A stretch of DNA of 64,000 nucleotides from Bog-473 sp963838835 (GTDB lineage Bacteria > Actinomycetota > Acidimicrobiia > Acidimicrobiales > RAAP-2): the NCBI GenBank assembly GCA_963838835.1, contig CAWITA010000030.1, positions 44,283 to 108,282 on the forward strand, written 5' to 3'. The translations under genes and the position numbers were made by a program. The notes under the pieces were generated by a model, which saw only the letters and a program-made list of their open reading frames with translations, had not been told where the DNA came from and searched no databases. Shown in pieces: positions 7,813-15,736 of this stretch (positions are counted from its first letter, which is position 1; each line of letters begins with the position of its first letter).

Positions 7813-9816
7813 ATGGAGCAATTCCTCGGGTTCGCGCTCCCCGGCGTCCCTTACGGGTGCACCTACGCGTTGGTTGCGGTCTGCCTCGTCCTGACCTATC
7901 AAGCCACCGGCGTGTTCAACTTCGCCTTCGGCGCGCAGGCCTTCGCCTCGGCGTTCGTCTTCACCTACCTGACCCAGTACCACGGCTGGTCCGGCTTCGA
8001 GGCCTTCCTGCTCTCGGTAGTGGTCATCGGACCGGCCATGGGGATCGCCTTCGACCGCTTCTTGTTCCGGAGGATCCCGAACTCGAACTCCATGGCGAAG
8101 CTGGTGGTCAGCATCGCCATGCTGGTCGGGATCCCCTCCATCCTGCCCGTCATCTTCGGCCCCCAGAACCTCGACGCTACGGCAACGATCTTTCCCTTCT
8201 TCAACCCGAATGTCGTGTACTTCACGATCTTCGGGACGCCGATCAACGGGATCTACCTGGCGACGATCTCGGTCACGGCGGTCGTGTTGATCCTGCTCAC
8301 CATCCTCATGCGGTGGACGAGCCTCGGCCTGCAGATGCGTGGTGCCGTGGAGAGCCGGCGTCTGGTCCAGCTCGACGGGGTGAACGCCAACGGCGTGGTG
8401 GAGGTGGCGTGGGTCATCTCGAGCTTCATGGCGGGCCTGGCCGGTGTGCTTCTGGCCCCGGTCTTCGGCGCTTTCACCGCCGACAACTTCGCCACGCTCA
8501 CGGTGACCGCGATCGCGGCGGCGGTGTGGGCGCTCCTGCGGTCAATGCCGGTGGCGGCCGGCGTGGCCGTGCTGATCGGCGTGTCGACCACGGTGCTGCA
8601 GGGCTACATCCCGCCCAACAGCATCGTCAACGCCGCCGTGGTGCCGGCGTTGCCGTTCCTGGTCATTGTCGCCGCGCTCCTGCTGCTGCCCGGCATGCGC
8701 GACCTGGACACGAGCCGCGACCCCCTGGCGACCATCGACCCCCCACCACCGCCGATCGCGGCGACCACCAGGGCACCCGGCATGGACCGCATCATTCGGA
8801 TCGGGTGGTGGGCGTTGTTCGCCGGCTTCTGCGTCTCCATGCTCACCTGGATGCCCGTCACCTGGGCGGGGGTGTTCAACTCGGGCCTCGCCCTCTCCAC
8901 GGTCCTCCTCTCGGTCACGCTGATCACGGGGATGGCCGGGCAGCTCTCGCTGTGCCAGGCCACTTTCGCCGGCATCGGCGCGTTCACGGCCGCCCTGCTC
9001 GCAGCGCACCTGGGACTCAACCTGCTCGTCGGCGGCCTCGTCGGTGCTGCGCTGGCGGCCGTCGTGGCTGTGGTGCTGGCCCTGCTGTCGCTGCGGCTGC
9101 GAGGGTTGGGACTGGCACTCATGACGCTGGCCGCCGCACTGCTCTTCGACAGCACCGCCTTCAACGAGGTCTATATCACGGGCGGTCCAGAGGGCACGAG
9201 CCTGAAGGCAAAGTGGCTCGGCACAAGCGCGTTCTTCAATTTCGACGGCCACGCCCTGTTCCTGCTCAGCATGGGTGTGCTGATCGTCTGCGTCTTCGTG
9301 GTCCTGCTGGTGCGCCGGGGCACGGTGGGCCGCAACCTGGCCGCCATGCGCGGGAGCGAGACCGCGGCCGCCGGCCTGGGGATCAACCTCTCCTGGCAGC
9401 GCATCGTCGTCTTCGCGCTTTCCGGCGCCATCGCCGGCGTCGGCGGGGTCCTGACTTCCATCCAGCAGCAGCTCGCCACGCCCAACGACTGGAACTACGC
9501 CTTCTCCCTGATCTTCGTGGTGCTCGTCGTCACGACCAGCGTGGGAACGGTGGAGGGGGCCATCCAGGCCGGGATCGGCTTCGTGGTGACCGAGCAGGTC
9601 CTGACCTACCTGCCCTCGCGGCTCGGCGGCCCGAGCCTGACCATCGTCCTCTTCGCCTTCGGCGCCACCACCTACGCCGCGCATCCCGAGGGCGTCCTCG
9701 AGTACCAGAAGCGCCGCTCGACGGCGCGCTTCGAGCGACTCTTGTTCTCGCGGGGATCCGACGACGCCGAGGGGTTCGCCGCGCCCAACATCTCGGCCTC
9801 CAAGGCCAATGTCTGA
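7813..9816 (+). CDS. Fused LivH-LivM branched-chain-type ABC permease
   Basis: 667 residues, about twice a single permease. The N-terminal part (to about residue 290) is LivH-like: QFLGFALPGVPYGCTYALVA and VFNFAFGAQAFASAFVFTYL are the expected first helices. A hydrophilic Pro-rich linker (DPPPPPIAATTRAP, near residue 312) leads to a LivM-like half with the conserved GQLSLCQATFAGIGAFTAAL segment and AMRGSETAAAGLGIN near residue 513. Both halves are multi-helix membrane domains. The fusion makes the two permease subunits in a fixed 1:1 ratio. It overlaps livG by 8 bases. Confidence 0.9.
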   Translation: MEQFLGFALPGVPYGCTYALVAVCLVLTYQATGVFNFAFGAQAFASAFVFTYLTQYHGWSGFEAFLLSVVVIGPAMGIAFDRFLFRRIPNSNSMAKLVVSIAMLVGIPSILPVIFGPQNLDATATIFPFFNPNVVYFTIFGTPINGIYLATISVTAVVLILLTILMRWTSLGLQMRGAVESRRLVQLDGVNANGVVEVAWVISSFMAGLAGVLLAPVFGAFTADNFATLTVTAIAAAVWALLRSMPVAAGVAVLIGVSTTVLQGYIPPNSIVNAAVVPALPFLVIVAALLLLPGMRDLDTSRDPLATIDPPPPPIAATTRAPGMDRIIRIGWWALFAGFCVSMLTWMPVTWAGVFNSGLALSTVLLSVTLITGMAGQLSLCQATFAGIGAFTAALLAAHLGLNLLVGGLVGAALAAVVAVVLALLSLRLRGLGLALMTLAAALLFDSTAFNEVYITGGPEGTSLKAKWLGTSAFFNFDGHALFLLSMGVLIVCVFVVLLVRRGTVGRNLAAMRGSETAAAGLGINLSWQRIVVFALSGAIAGVGGVLTSIQQQLATPNDWNYAFSLIFVVLVVTTSVGTVEGAIQAGIGFVVTEQVLTYLPSRLGGPSLTIVLFAFGATTYAAHPEGVLEYQKRRSTARFERLLFSRGSDDAEGFAAPNISASKANV

Positions 9817-10585
9817 CACCGCGCCGTTGCTGGTCCTGCGCGGGGTGAGCAAGTCCTTCGGCGGGATCCAGGCCGTGTCCGGCATCACCTTTGACGTGGC
9901 CGCGGGGGAGAGCGTGGGCCTGGTCGGCCCCAACGGCGCCGGCAAGACGACGCTGTTCAATTGCGTGTGCGGGCAGTTGCGACCGGATGGGGGCGACATC
10001 GTCTTCGACGGGACGCCCCTCGCCGGGCTGCCCACCTTCAAGCGGGCCCGCCTCGGTATCGGCCGCACCTACCAGAGGGTGGAGGTGTTCACTGACATGT
10101 CGGTGCGGGACCACCTCATGGTGGCCGAGCGGGCTCGGCGGGGGGAGGGCCGGCTGTGGCGCGACCTGCTCAACCTGAGCAAGCCGACCCCCGAGGAGGT
10201 GGAACGGGTCCAGGCCACCTTGGACCTCGTCGGTATCGCGTACCTGGCGGACACCTCGGTCAACGCTCTCGGACTCGGGAACTGTCGCCTGGTCGAGCTG
10301 GCCCGTGCGCTGGCCGCCGAGCCCAAGATCCTGCTGGCCGACGAGCCTTCCTCCGGGCTCGACCTGCACGAGACGGCGGAGGTGGCGGCAGTCCTGCGGA
10401 CGGTGCAGCGCGAACGGGACACCGCTGTCCTCCTGGTCGAGCACGACCTCTCGATGGTGGCCGACGTGGCGGACCGCACGGTCGTGATGGACCTGGGGGC
10501 CATGCTCGCCGAAGGCACCTTCGACGAGGTCATGGCGGATCCGCTCGTGCGGGAGGCCTATCTCGGGCAGATGGGGATGCTGTGA
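9809..10585 (+). CDS. livG: LivG-like ABC transporter ATP-binding protein
   Basis: 258 residues. The Walker A motif GPNGAGKTT is near residue 39, a Walker B-like LLADEPSSGLD near 174, and the H-loop HDLSM near 212. The usual LSGG signature is replaced here by NALGLGNCRLVELARAL, which is common in some Liv ATPases. It powers import together with LivF through the fused permease. It starts inside the permease gene and is probably translated with it. Confidence 0.9.
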   Translation: MSDTAPLLVLRGVSKSFGGIQAVSGITFDVAAGESVGLVGPNGAGKTTLFNCVCGQLRPDGGDIVFDGTPLAGLPTFKRARLGIGRTYQRVEVFTDMSVRDHLMVAERARRGEGRLWRDLLNLSKPTPEEVERVQATLDLVGIAYLADTSVNALGLGNCRLVELARALAAEPKILLADEPSSGLDLHETAEVAAVLRTVQRERDTAVLLVEHDLSMVADVADRTVVMDLGAMLAEGTFDEVMADPLVREAYLGQMGML

Positions 10586-10633
10586 CGGTCACGATCGACG
10601 ACGAGGACGACGCGCACGGCCGACGGCACCGAC

Positions 10634-11371
10634 GTGCTCTCGGTGCGCCACGTCAGCGCCGGCTACGGGCCATACCGCGCCCTGTTCGACGTGTCGTTCC
10701 GCGTACCCGAGGGAGGCGTGGTGGCACTGGTGGGGTCGAACGGCGCGGGAAAGTCCACCGTGGCCCGCACCGTGACCGGGCTCGTGACGGCGACGTCGGG
10801 CCAGGTCATCTTCTCCGGGCGGGACGTCACCGGGCTCCCCGCCTACAAGATCGCCCGGCTGGGCATGGCCCACGTGGTCGAGGGGCGAGGCGTGTTCTCG
10901 AGCCTCACGGTCGAGGAGAATTTCACCCTGGCCTTTCGCCAGCGCGACGGGCGGGGCAAGCTCCACGACAACCTCGAGCGCGCCTACGTCGCCTTCCCCA
11001 TCCTCGGCGAGCGCCGGCGCCAGCTCGCGGGCACCCTCTCGGGGGGCCAGCAGCGGCTGCTCTCGCTGGCCAAGGTGCTCGTGGTGCCCTCGAAGGTCCT
11101 CGTCGCCGACGAGCTGTCCCTCGGCCTGGCGCCCGTCGTGGTCGACGCGGTCTACGAGGGGCTCGAGGAGATCAACCGCAATGGCACGGCGCTCGTCGTC
11201 GTGGAGCAACAGGTCAACCGGGTCCTCCGCTTGGCCAACCGGGCCGTCGTGCTCAACCACGGGAGCGTGGTCTACGAGGGTGACCCCGCCGGTGCCGGCA
11301 AGGAGGTCGACGCCCTGATTGCCCGCCGCGAGGAGGCGGTGGCCTCGGGCGTCGCCGACGCGAAGCAGTAA
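10634..11371 (+). CDS. livF: LivF-like ABC transporter ATP-binding protein
   Basis: 245 residues from GTG 10634, which gives the typical LivF opening MLSVRHVSAGYG. Walker A is GSNGAGKST, the signature is LSGGQQRLLSLAKVL, and Walker B is VLVADELSLGLAP. There is no good ribosome site before 10634. A frame from GTG 10582, overlapping the livG stop, reads MTVTIDDEDDAH and could join this gene if one base were missing or added near 10615, so the true N-terminus may be 12-16 residues longer. It partners LivG. Confidence 0.88.
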   Translation: MLSVRHVSAGYGPYRALFDVSFRVPEGGVVALVGSNGAGKSTVARTVTGLVTATSGQVIFSGRDVTGLPAYKIARLGMAHVVEGRGVFSSLTVEENFTLAFRQRDGRGKLHDNLERAYVAFPILGERRRQLAGTLSGGQQRLLSLAKVLVVPSKVLVADELSLGLAPVVVDAVYEGLEEINRNGTALVVVEQQVNRVLRLANRAVVLNHGSVVYEGDPAGAGKEVDALIARREEAVASGVADAKQ

Positions 11372-11421
11372 GCAGCGAGCGGGCGCCTCGACAGACACGG
11401 GCACCCAGAGGAGGCATCGAC

Positions 11422-12603
11422 ATGAGAGAACCGGTCATCGTCGACGTCGTACGCACGACGTTCGGCAAACGGGGCGGTGCGCTGGCGAACTGGCATCCCG
11501 CGGACCTCCTCGGGTTCGCCCTCACGACGCTCCTGGCGCGGACCGGCGTCGACCCCGAGCGCGTCGACGACGTCATCGCCGGTTGTGTCAGCCAGGTGGG
11601 CGAGCAGAGCACCAACATCGCCCGCAACGGCTGGGTCTCGGCCGGGCTGCCCCAGGTCGTGCCGGCCACCACCGTCGACCGCCAGTGCGGCTCCTCCCAG
11701 CAGGCGGTTCATTTCGCCGCCGCCGGAGTGGCGGCGGGCCACTACGACCTGGTCATCGCGTGCGGGGTCGAGGTCATGAGCCGGGTCCCGCTGGCGTCCA
11801 ACGCGCGGGGCGGGGTGGGACCCTTCCCACCGTCATTCCTCGAGCAGGTGGACGGGCGCCTCTGGACCCAGTTCCGGGTCAGCCAGGTCCTGGCCGATCG
11901 GTACGGGATCACGAGGGAGGAGATGGACGCCTATGCCCTCGAGTCGCACCGCCGCGCCGCGGCCAGCTGGGACAGCGGACACTTCGAACGCGAAGCCGTC
12001 GCGGTGCCGATCAAGGCCGAAGATGGGAGCCTGACCGGGGAGTTCCTGCGCGTCGACGAGGGCATCCGACGCACCTCCACCGCCGAGGCGCTCGCCGCGC
12101 TGCCGCCGGCGCAACACTGGGAGCCCGACACGGCCCTCGACATCACCGCCGGCAACTCGTCACAGACAACCGACGGCGCGGCCGCCATGCTCATCGCCGA
12201 CCGGTCGGTCGCCGAGGCGCTCGGCCTCCCGATCCGTGCCCGCTTCGCGCACTTCGCCGTGACGGCGGAGGACGCCGCCATCGTGCTGTCTGCTCCCGTG
12301 CCGGTGACCCACAAGCTCCTCCAGCGTTCGGGGATGAAGGTCGACGAGTTCGACGCGGTGGAGTGCAACGAGGCCTTCGCCGCCATCGCCCTCATGTGGC
12401 AGAAGGAGTTCTCCTACGACCCCGAACGCTTCAATCCCCGTGGCGGCGCCATCGCCATCGGTCATCCGTTGGGCGCCAGTGGCGTTCGCCTGATGGGCAC
12501 GCTGTTGAACCACCTGGAGGCGACCGGCGGTCGCTTCGGCTACCAGACGATGTGCGAGGGCGGCGGCCAGGCCAACGGCACCGTCATTGAGCGGCTCGGC
12601 TGA
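11422..12603 (+). CDS. Thiolase / acetyl-CoA acetyltransferase
   Basis: 393 residues, normal thiolase length. All catalytic blocks are present: the nucleophile Cys in VDRQCGSSQQAV (near residue 92), NEAF (about 318-321), GGAIAIGHPLGASG (about 344-357) and the C-terminal MCEGGGQANGTV with the second Cys. The reaction is CoA-dependent cleavage of a 3-ketoacyl-CoA, or the reverse. A GAGGAGGC ribosome site precedes the ATG. It ends the Liv transporter block and would finish beta-oxidation of the imported acid. Its 3' end overlaps the convergent DUF3817 gene by 20 bases. Confidence 0.93.
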   Translation: MREPVIVDVVRTTFGKRGGALANWHPADLLGFALTTLLARTGVDPERVDDVIAGCVSQVGEQSTNIARNGWVSAGLPQVVPATTVDRQCGSSQQAVHFAAAGVAAGHYDLVIACGVEVMSRVPLASNARGGVGPFPPSFLEQVDGRLWTQFRVSQVLADRYGITREEMDAYALESHRRAAASWDSGHFEREAVAVPIKAEDGSLTGEFLRVDEGIRRTSTAEALAALPPAQHWEPDTALDITAGNSSQTTDGAAAMLIADRSVAEALGLPIRARFAHFAVTAEDAAIVLSAPVPVTHKLLQRSGMKVDEFDAVECNEAFAAIALMWQKEFSYDPERFNPRGGAIAIGHPLGASGVRLMGTLLNHLEATGGRFGYQTMCEGGGQANGTVIERLG

Positions 12604-12961
12604 CCGGCTCCTCGGGCTCGCCTGCTTGCGCGGCCAGCAGGGGCTGGATCTTGCGGGTCACGACGAGCCACTCGACGACGAACGTCAGCCCCGGTATCAG
12701 CCCGGCCAGGAACATGAGGAGGATCCACGGAATGTGGAGCCGCGCCTTGAGCGCGAGGAAGCCGGCCATGATGAGGTAGACGATGTAGAGATAGCCGTGG
12801 CCCACACCGAAGATGGCGAGCTCGAGCTTGAAGCTCCCCACGCCCGCGAGATGCAGGAAGAAGAAGAAAAACAGCGGGATGATCAGCACGCCGACGATGT
12901 TGGCCATGAGCTGATAGCGGAAGAGCGCCCCCTTCAGGCCGCGTTCGGTGAGCCGCCTCAC
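12584..12961 (-). CDS. DUF3817-type small membrane protein
   Basis: 125 residues from a GTG at 12961 that overlaps the stop of the upstream gene (GTGA). Three or four hydrophobic segments are visible: YQLMANIVGVLIIPLFFFFF, ELAIFGVGHGYLYIVYLIMA and ILLMFLAGLIPGLTFVVEWL, with the polar pattern typical of DUF3817 integral membrane proteins. Function is unknown. It is coupled to the membrane protein gene just upstream. Confidence 0.75.
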   Translation of the reverse strand: MRRLTERGLKGALFRYQLMANIVGVLIIPLFFFFFLHLAGVGSFKLELAIFGVGHGYLYIVYLIMAGFLALKARLHIPWILLMFLAGLIPGLTFVVEWLVVTRKIQPLLAAQAGEPEEPVSRAAQ

Positions 12962-13408
12962 GGGAAGCGGCGGACGACGACCGACTCTCGGTGGCGCCAC
13001 GTCTTGGGGCCCTGGCTCGCCAACTCGGCCAGGCGGGCGTTGTAGGCCGCGAGCTCCGGGTCCGCCTCGTCGGCGGCCACAGCCGGTGCCTCGGCGTCGA
13101 GGCCGGCCGAGGAGGGCGAGGTGGCCTCAGGTGAACCCTGGGTTGCCACGGCAGCCTGCGTCTGCCGACGCGTGCCCTTGAGGCCCGACGTTCTCGTAGT
13201 CGGTGTGGATGAGCATCCACCAGAAGTACAGGCCGAGCAGCCCGAAGACGGGCCACATGACGGAGTAGAAGTAGCTGAGCTGGTTGCCGTCCTCGGCCCG
13301 GTTGATCTGCCACCACGCCGCGAGCGCGCAACCCGGGACGAACACCAGCACGGCGAGGTGCAGCGAGATGGCCCGTCCGGACAACCACCGTTCACGCACG
13401 GCGGCCAT
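12958..13408 (-). pseudogene. Two-helix actinobacterial membrane protein (frameshifted)
   Basis: Starts MAAVRERWLSGRAISLHLAV at 13408, has two membrane helices (LHLAVLVFVPGCALAAWW and MWPVFGLLGLYFWWMLI) and then a polar tail. The frame breaks at the CCC run 13184-13186: removing one base joins HTDYENVG to LKGTRRQTQAAVATQG and continues to a stop at 12958. That tail is rich in Ala, Pro and Glu and ends WRHRESVVVRRFP. The tail frame keeps normal coding bias, so a one-base sequence error is more likely than real loss. Known only as a conserved actinobacterial membrane family. Confidence 0.65.
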
Positions 13409-13455
13409 GCTACCGGCCCCCGATCGACCCAGGACTTCGCCGCTAGCCTGGATCG

Positions 13456-13969
13456 GTGCTCTCTGCGGTGACCCGTCCCGACCCGCCGTTGACCGGTGAC
13501 GAGCGGACGATGTTGACGGTATGGCTGGACTACCAGCGGGCCACGTTGCTGTGGAAGTGCGAGGAGCTCGACGGTGCGGCGCTCGTGCGCCACGGTGTGC
13601 CGCCGTCCTCGCTCACCCTCCTCGGCCTGGTGCGCCACATGACCCTCGTGGAGTGGTGGTGGTTCGACCACATCTTCACCGGGAGCACTTCACCGGAGCC
13701 GTTCTCGACGAAAGAGGACCGCGACGCCGACTTCAACGACCTCGACCCGGCCCGGGCGATGGCCGACCTCGACCTGTTCCAGCGCCAGTGCGACGTCTCA
13801 CGGGCGATCGTCGCCGTTGCGCCGGGCCTCGACACGCTCGCGGTCGTCGACCGAGAAGCCGCCCCTGTCCCTCCGCTGGATCATGGTCCACATGATCGAG
13901 GAGTACGCACGCCACAACGGGCATGCCGATCTGCTGCGCGAGCAGATCGACGGCGCCGTGGGGGAGTGA
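13456..13969 (+). pseudogene. DinB/DUF664 family protein (frameshifted near 13850)
   Basis: The GTG at 13456 opens a DinB-fold protein: LTVWLDYQRATLLWKCEEL, then GLVRHMTLVEWWWFDHI, which carries the conserved His and Trp pattern of DUF664. After LDTLAVVD the frame slips and the true ending continues in another frame as LRWIMVHMIEEYARHNGHAD to a TGA at 13967, including the second conserved His region. Such proteins are metal-dependent transferases, sometimes using mycothiol; the substrate is unknown. A one-base error is the likely cause. Confidence 0.7.
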
Positions 13970-14015
13970 GCGCCCGGGACGGCGGGACGGACGCCGCCGA
14001 CGCGGCTCTCCGGGC

Positions 14016-14853
14016 GTGAAGTTCTCCGTTCGTCAGATCCTGGCCTCCGCCGCCGGCGCGGTCATCGCGGCGATCATCGCGTCGATCTTCGGGGTCAAGG
14101 GCACCATCGTCGGCGTTGCCATCGGCTCGGCGGCCGCCACCTTCGGCACGGCGTTGGTGGCGCAGTCCATCGAACGGGGCCAGCAGGCCGTCAAGCAGGT
14201 GGTCGTGCGGGCCCCCGAGTCGTCCCCGTTGCTGCGCAAGCTGGGCGCGACCGGCACCGGCAGCGCCGACGGTTCGCCGAGCGACGCGGCGGGCGAATCC
14301 ACGGCGACTCCCGGTGTCGGCGCGGAGACGATCGAGACGGCGTCGTCGGCGGCGGCGGAGGGGACCGATCGGCTGGAGATCTCGGCCGTGGCCGACGCCC
14401 CGGCCACGCAGCGCATCGACGCCACGACCCTGCCGCCGCCGCCGGCCCGGCAGCCCCGGCGGCCGGTCGGTTCACCAGGATTCCGATGGACCACCATTGC
14501 GGGCACGGCGGCCATCGTGTTCGTGATCGCGCTGCTGTTCATCACGGCGATCGAGCTGATCTCGGGAAAACCGCTGGCGGCGATCTTCGGGAACACCGGC
14601 GGCGGGACGACGGTCAAGAACGTCTTCACGCCCGCGCCCACGCCGGCCCGCGCCGGCGCCGGCACCGACCACGACAACCTCGATCCCCTCGACGACGTCG
14701 ACGACGTCGCCGACGAGCACGACGACCAGCACGACGGCACCGACGAGCACCACCACAACGGTCGCTCCCGGTGCCTCGACCACCACCACGACCGCTCCCA
14801 CCGGGTCGGCCAGATCGACGACGACATCGACGTCGGGCGTGCACTCGCCGTGA
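14016..14853 (+). pseudogene. Membrane protein with Thr/Ser/Pro tail (frameshifted)
   Basis: From GTG 14016: an N-terminal helix pair (ILASAAGAVIAAIIASIFGV, then GVAIGSAAATFGTALVAQSI), a variable Ala/Thr/Pro linker, a second membrane segment (IAGTAAIVFVIALLFITAIEL) and an outside tail. In the current frame the tail becomes an odd Asp/His stretch. In the next frame it reads as a Thr/Ser/Pro-rich mucin-like tail (TTSTTSPTSTTTSTTAPTST) ending at TGA 14851-14853. The Thr codons ACG/ACC fit real coding, so a slip near the GCCGGC repeats around 14640-14665 is likely. Function unknown. Confidence 0.6.
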
Positions 14854-14862
14854 GGAGCGGGG

Positions 14863-15702
14863 TTACCAGCCCTTGAACTCGGCGGCCCGGCGCTCCACGA
14901 AGCTGGCGACGCCCTCTTTGGAGTCGAGCGTGTTGGTGACGAGCTCCTGGCCCACTGCCTCGTCGTGGAGCGACGTGGCGCGGTCGACGTCGAGGGCACG
15001 GTTCGTCAGCCACTTGGCGATCCAGATCGCCTTGGTGGGGCCCTGGGCCAACCGGTCGGAGAGCTCCTCCAGCGTGGACTGGAGCTCGGCCCGTGGCACC
15101 AGGCGATTGACCAAGCCGATCCGGTACGCCTCGACCGCCGGCACGTCGTCGCCGAAGAAGAACAGCTCCTTGGCCTTCTGGATCCCCACGAGACGAGTGA
15201 GGATCCAGGCGCCGGCGGCGTCGGGGGCGATGCCTCGTCGGATGAAGACCTCGACGAACTTGGCCTCCTCGGCCATCACGACGAGGTCGCACGCCAGGGC
15301 GAGATGCATCCCGCCGCCGGCCGCCGTGCCGTTGACACCGGCGATGACGGGCTTCTCGCAGTCGAGGATCGATGTGACGAGCGCTTGCCAGCCGTCGCGG
15401 ATCATGCGGGAGCCGTCGCCCACGACGCTCTCCGGGGCGTCGTCGGGCCTCGGCCGCGGCGGCAGCCGACCACCGCGCAGGTCCGCCCCGGTGCAGAAGG
15501 CCCTGTCGCCCACGGCGGTGATGACGACCGCCCGCACGAAGAGGTCCGCCGACGCGTCGCGCACCCACTCGGTGATCTGGTCTCGCATGAACTGCGTCAT
15601 GGCGTTCCCGGCGTCGGGCCGGTTGAGGGTGATCCAGCAGACGCCGTCCTCGATCCTGCGGAGGACATCGTTGCCCACCGGGTTGTCGCTCGTGTCGCTC
15701 AT
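14863..15702 (-). CDS. Enoyl-CoA hydratase/isomerase (crotonase) family
   Basis: 279 residues from the ATG at 15702, chosen because AAGGAG lies just upstream. Crotonase landmarks are WITLNRPDAGNAM, the oxyanion-hole strand RAFCTGADLRGG and the second oxyanion motif VNGTAAGGGMHLALACDLVV. In the position of the two catalytic Glu residues I see AKFVEVFIRRGIAPDAAGAW: the first may be the Glu of FVEVF and the second is Asp, so a hydratase or isomerase role is uncertain. It lies just downstream of the ADP-forming acyl-CoA synthetase gene and is probably in its operon. Confidence 0.88.
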   Translation of the reverse strand: MSDTSDNPVGNDVLRRIEDGVCWITLNRPDAGNAMTQFMRDQITEWVRDASADLFVRAVVITAVGDRAFCTGADLRGGRLPPRPRPDDAPESVVGDGSRMIRDGWQALVTSILDCEKPVIAGVNGTAAGGGMHLALACDLVVMAEEAKFVEVFIRRGIAPDAAGAWILTRLVGIQKAKELFFFGDDVPAVEAYRIGLVNRLVPRAELQSTLEELSDRLAQGPTKAIWIAKWLTNRALDVDRATSLHDEAVGQELVTNTLDSKEGVASFVERRAAEFKGW

Positions 15703-15736
15703 CGGTCTCCTTGCGTGCGTCGGGTCGTGTCGGCGC

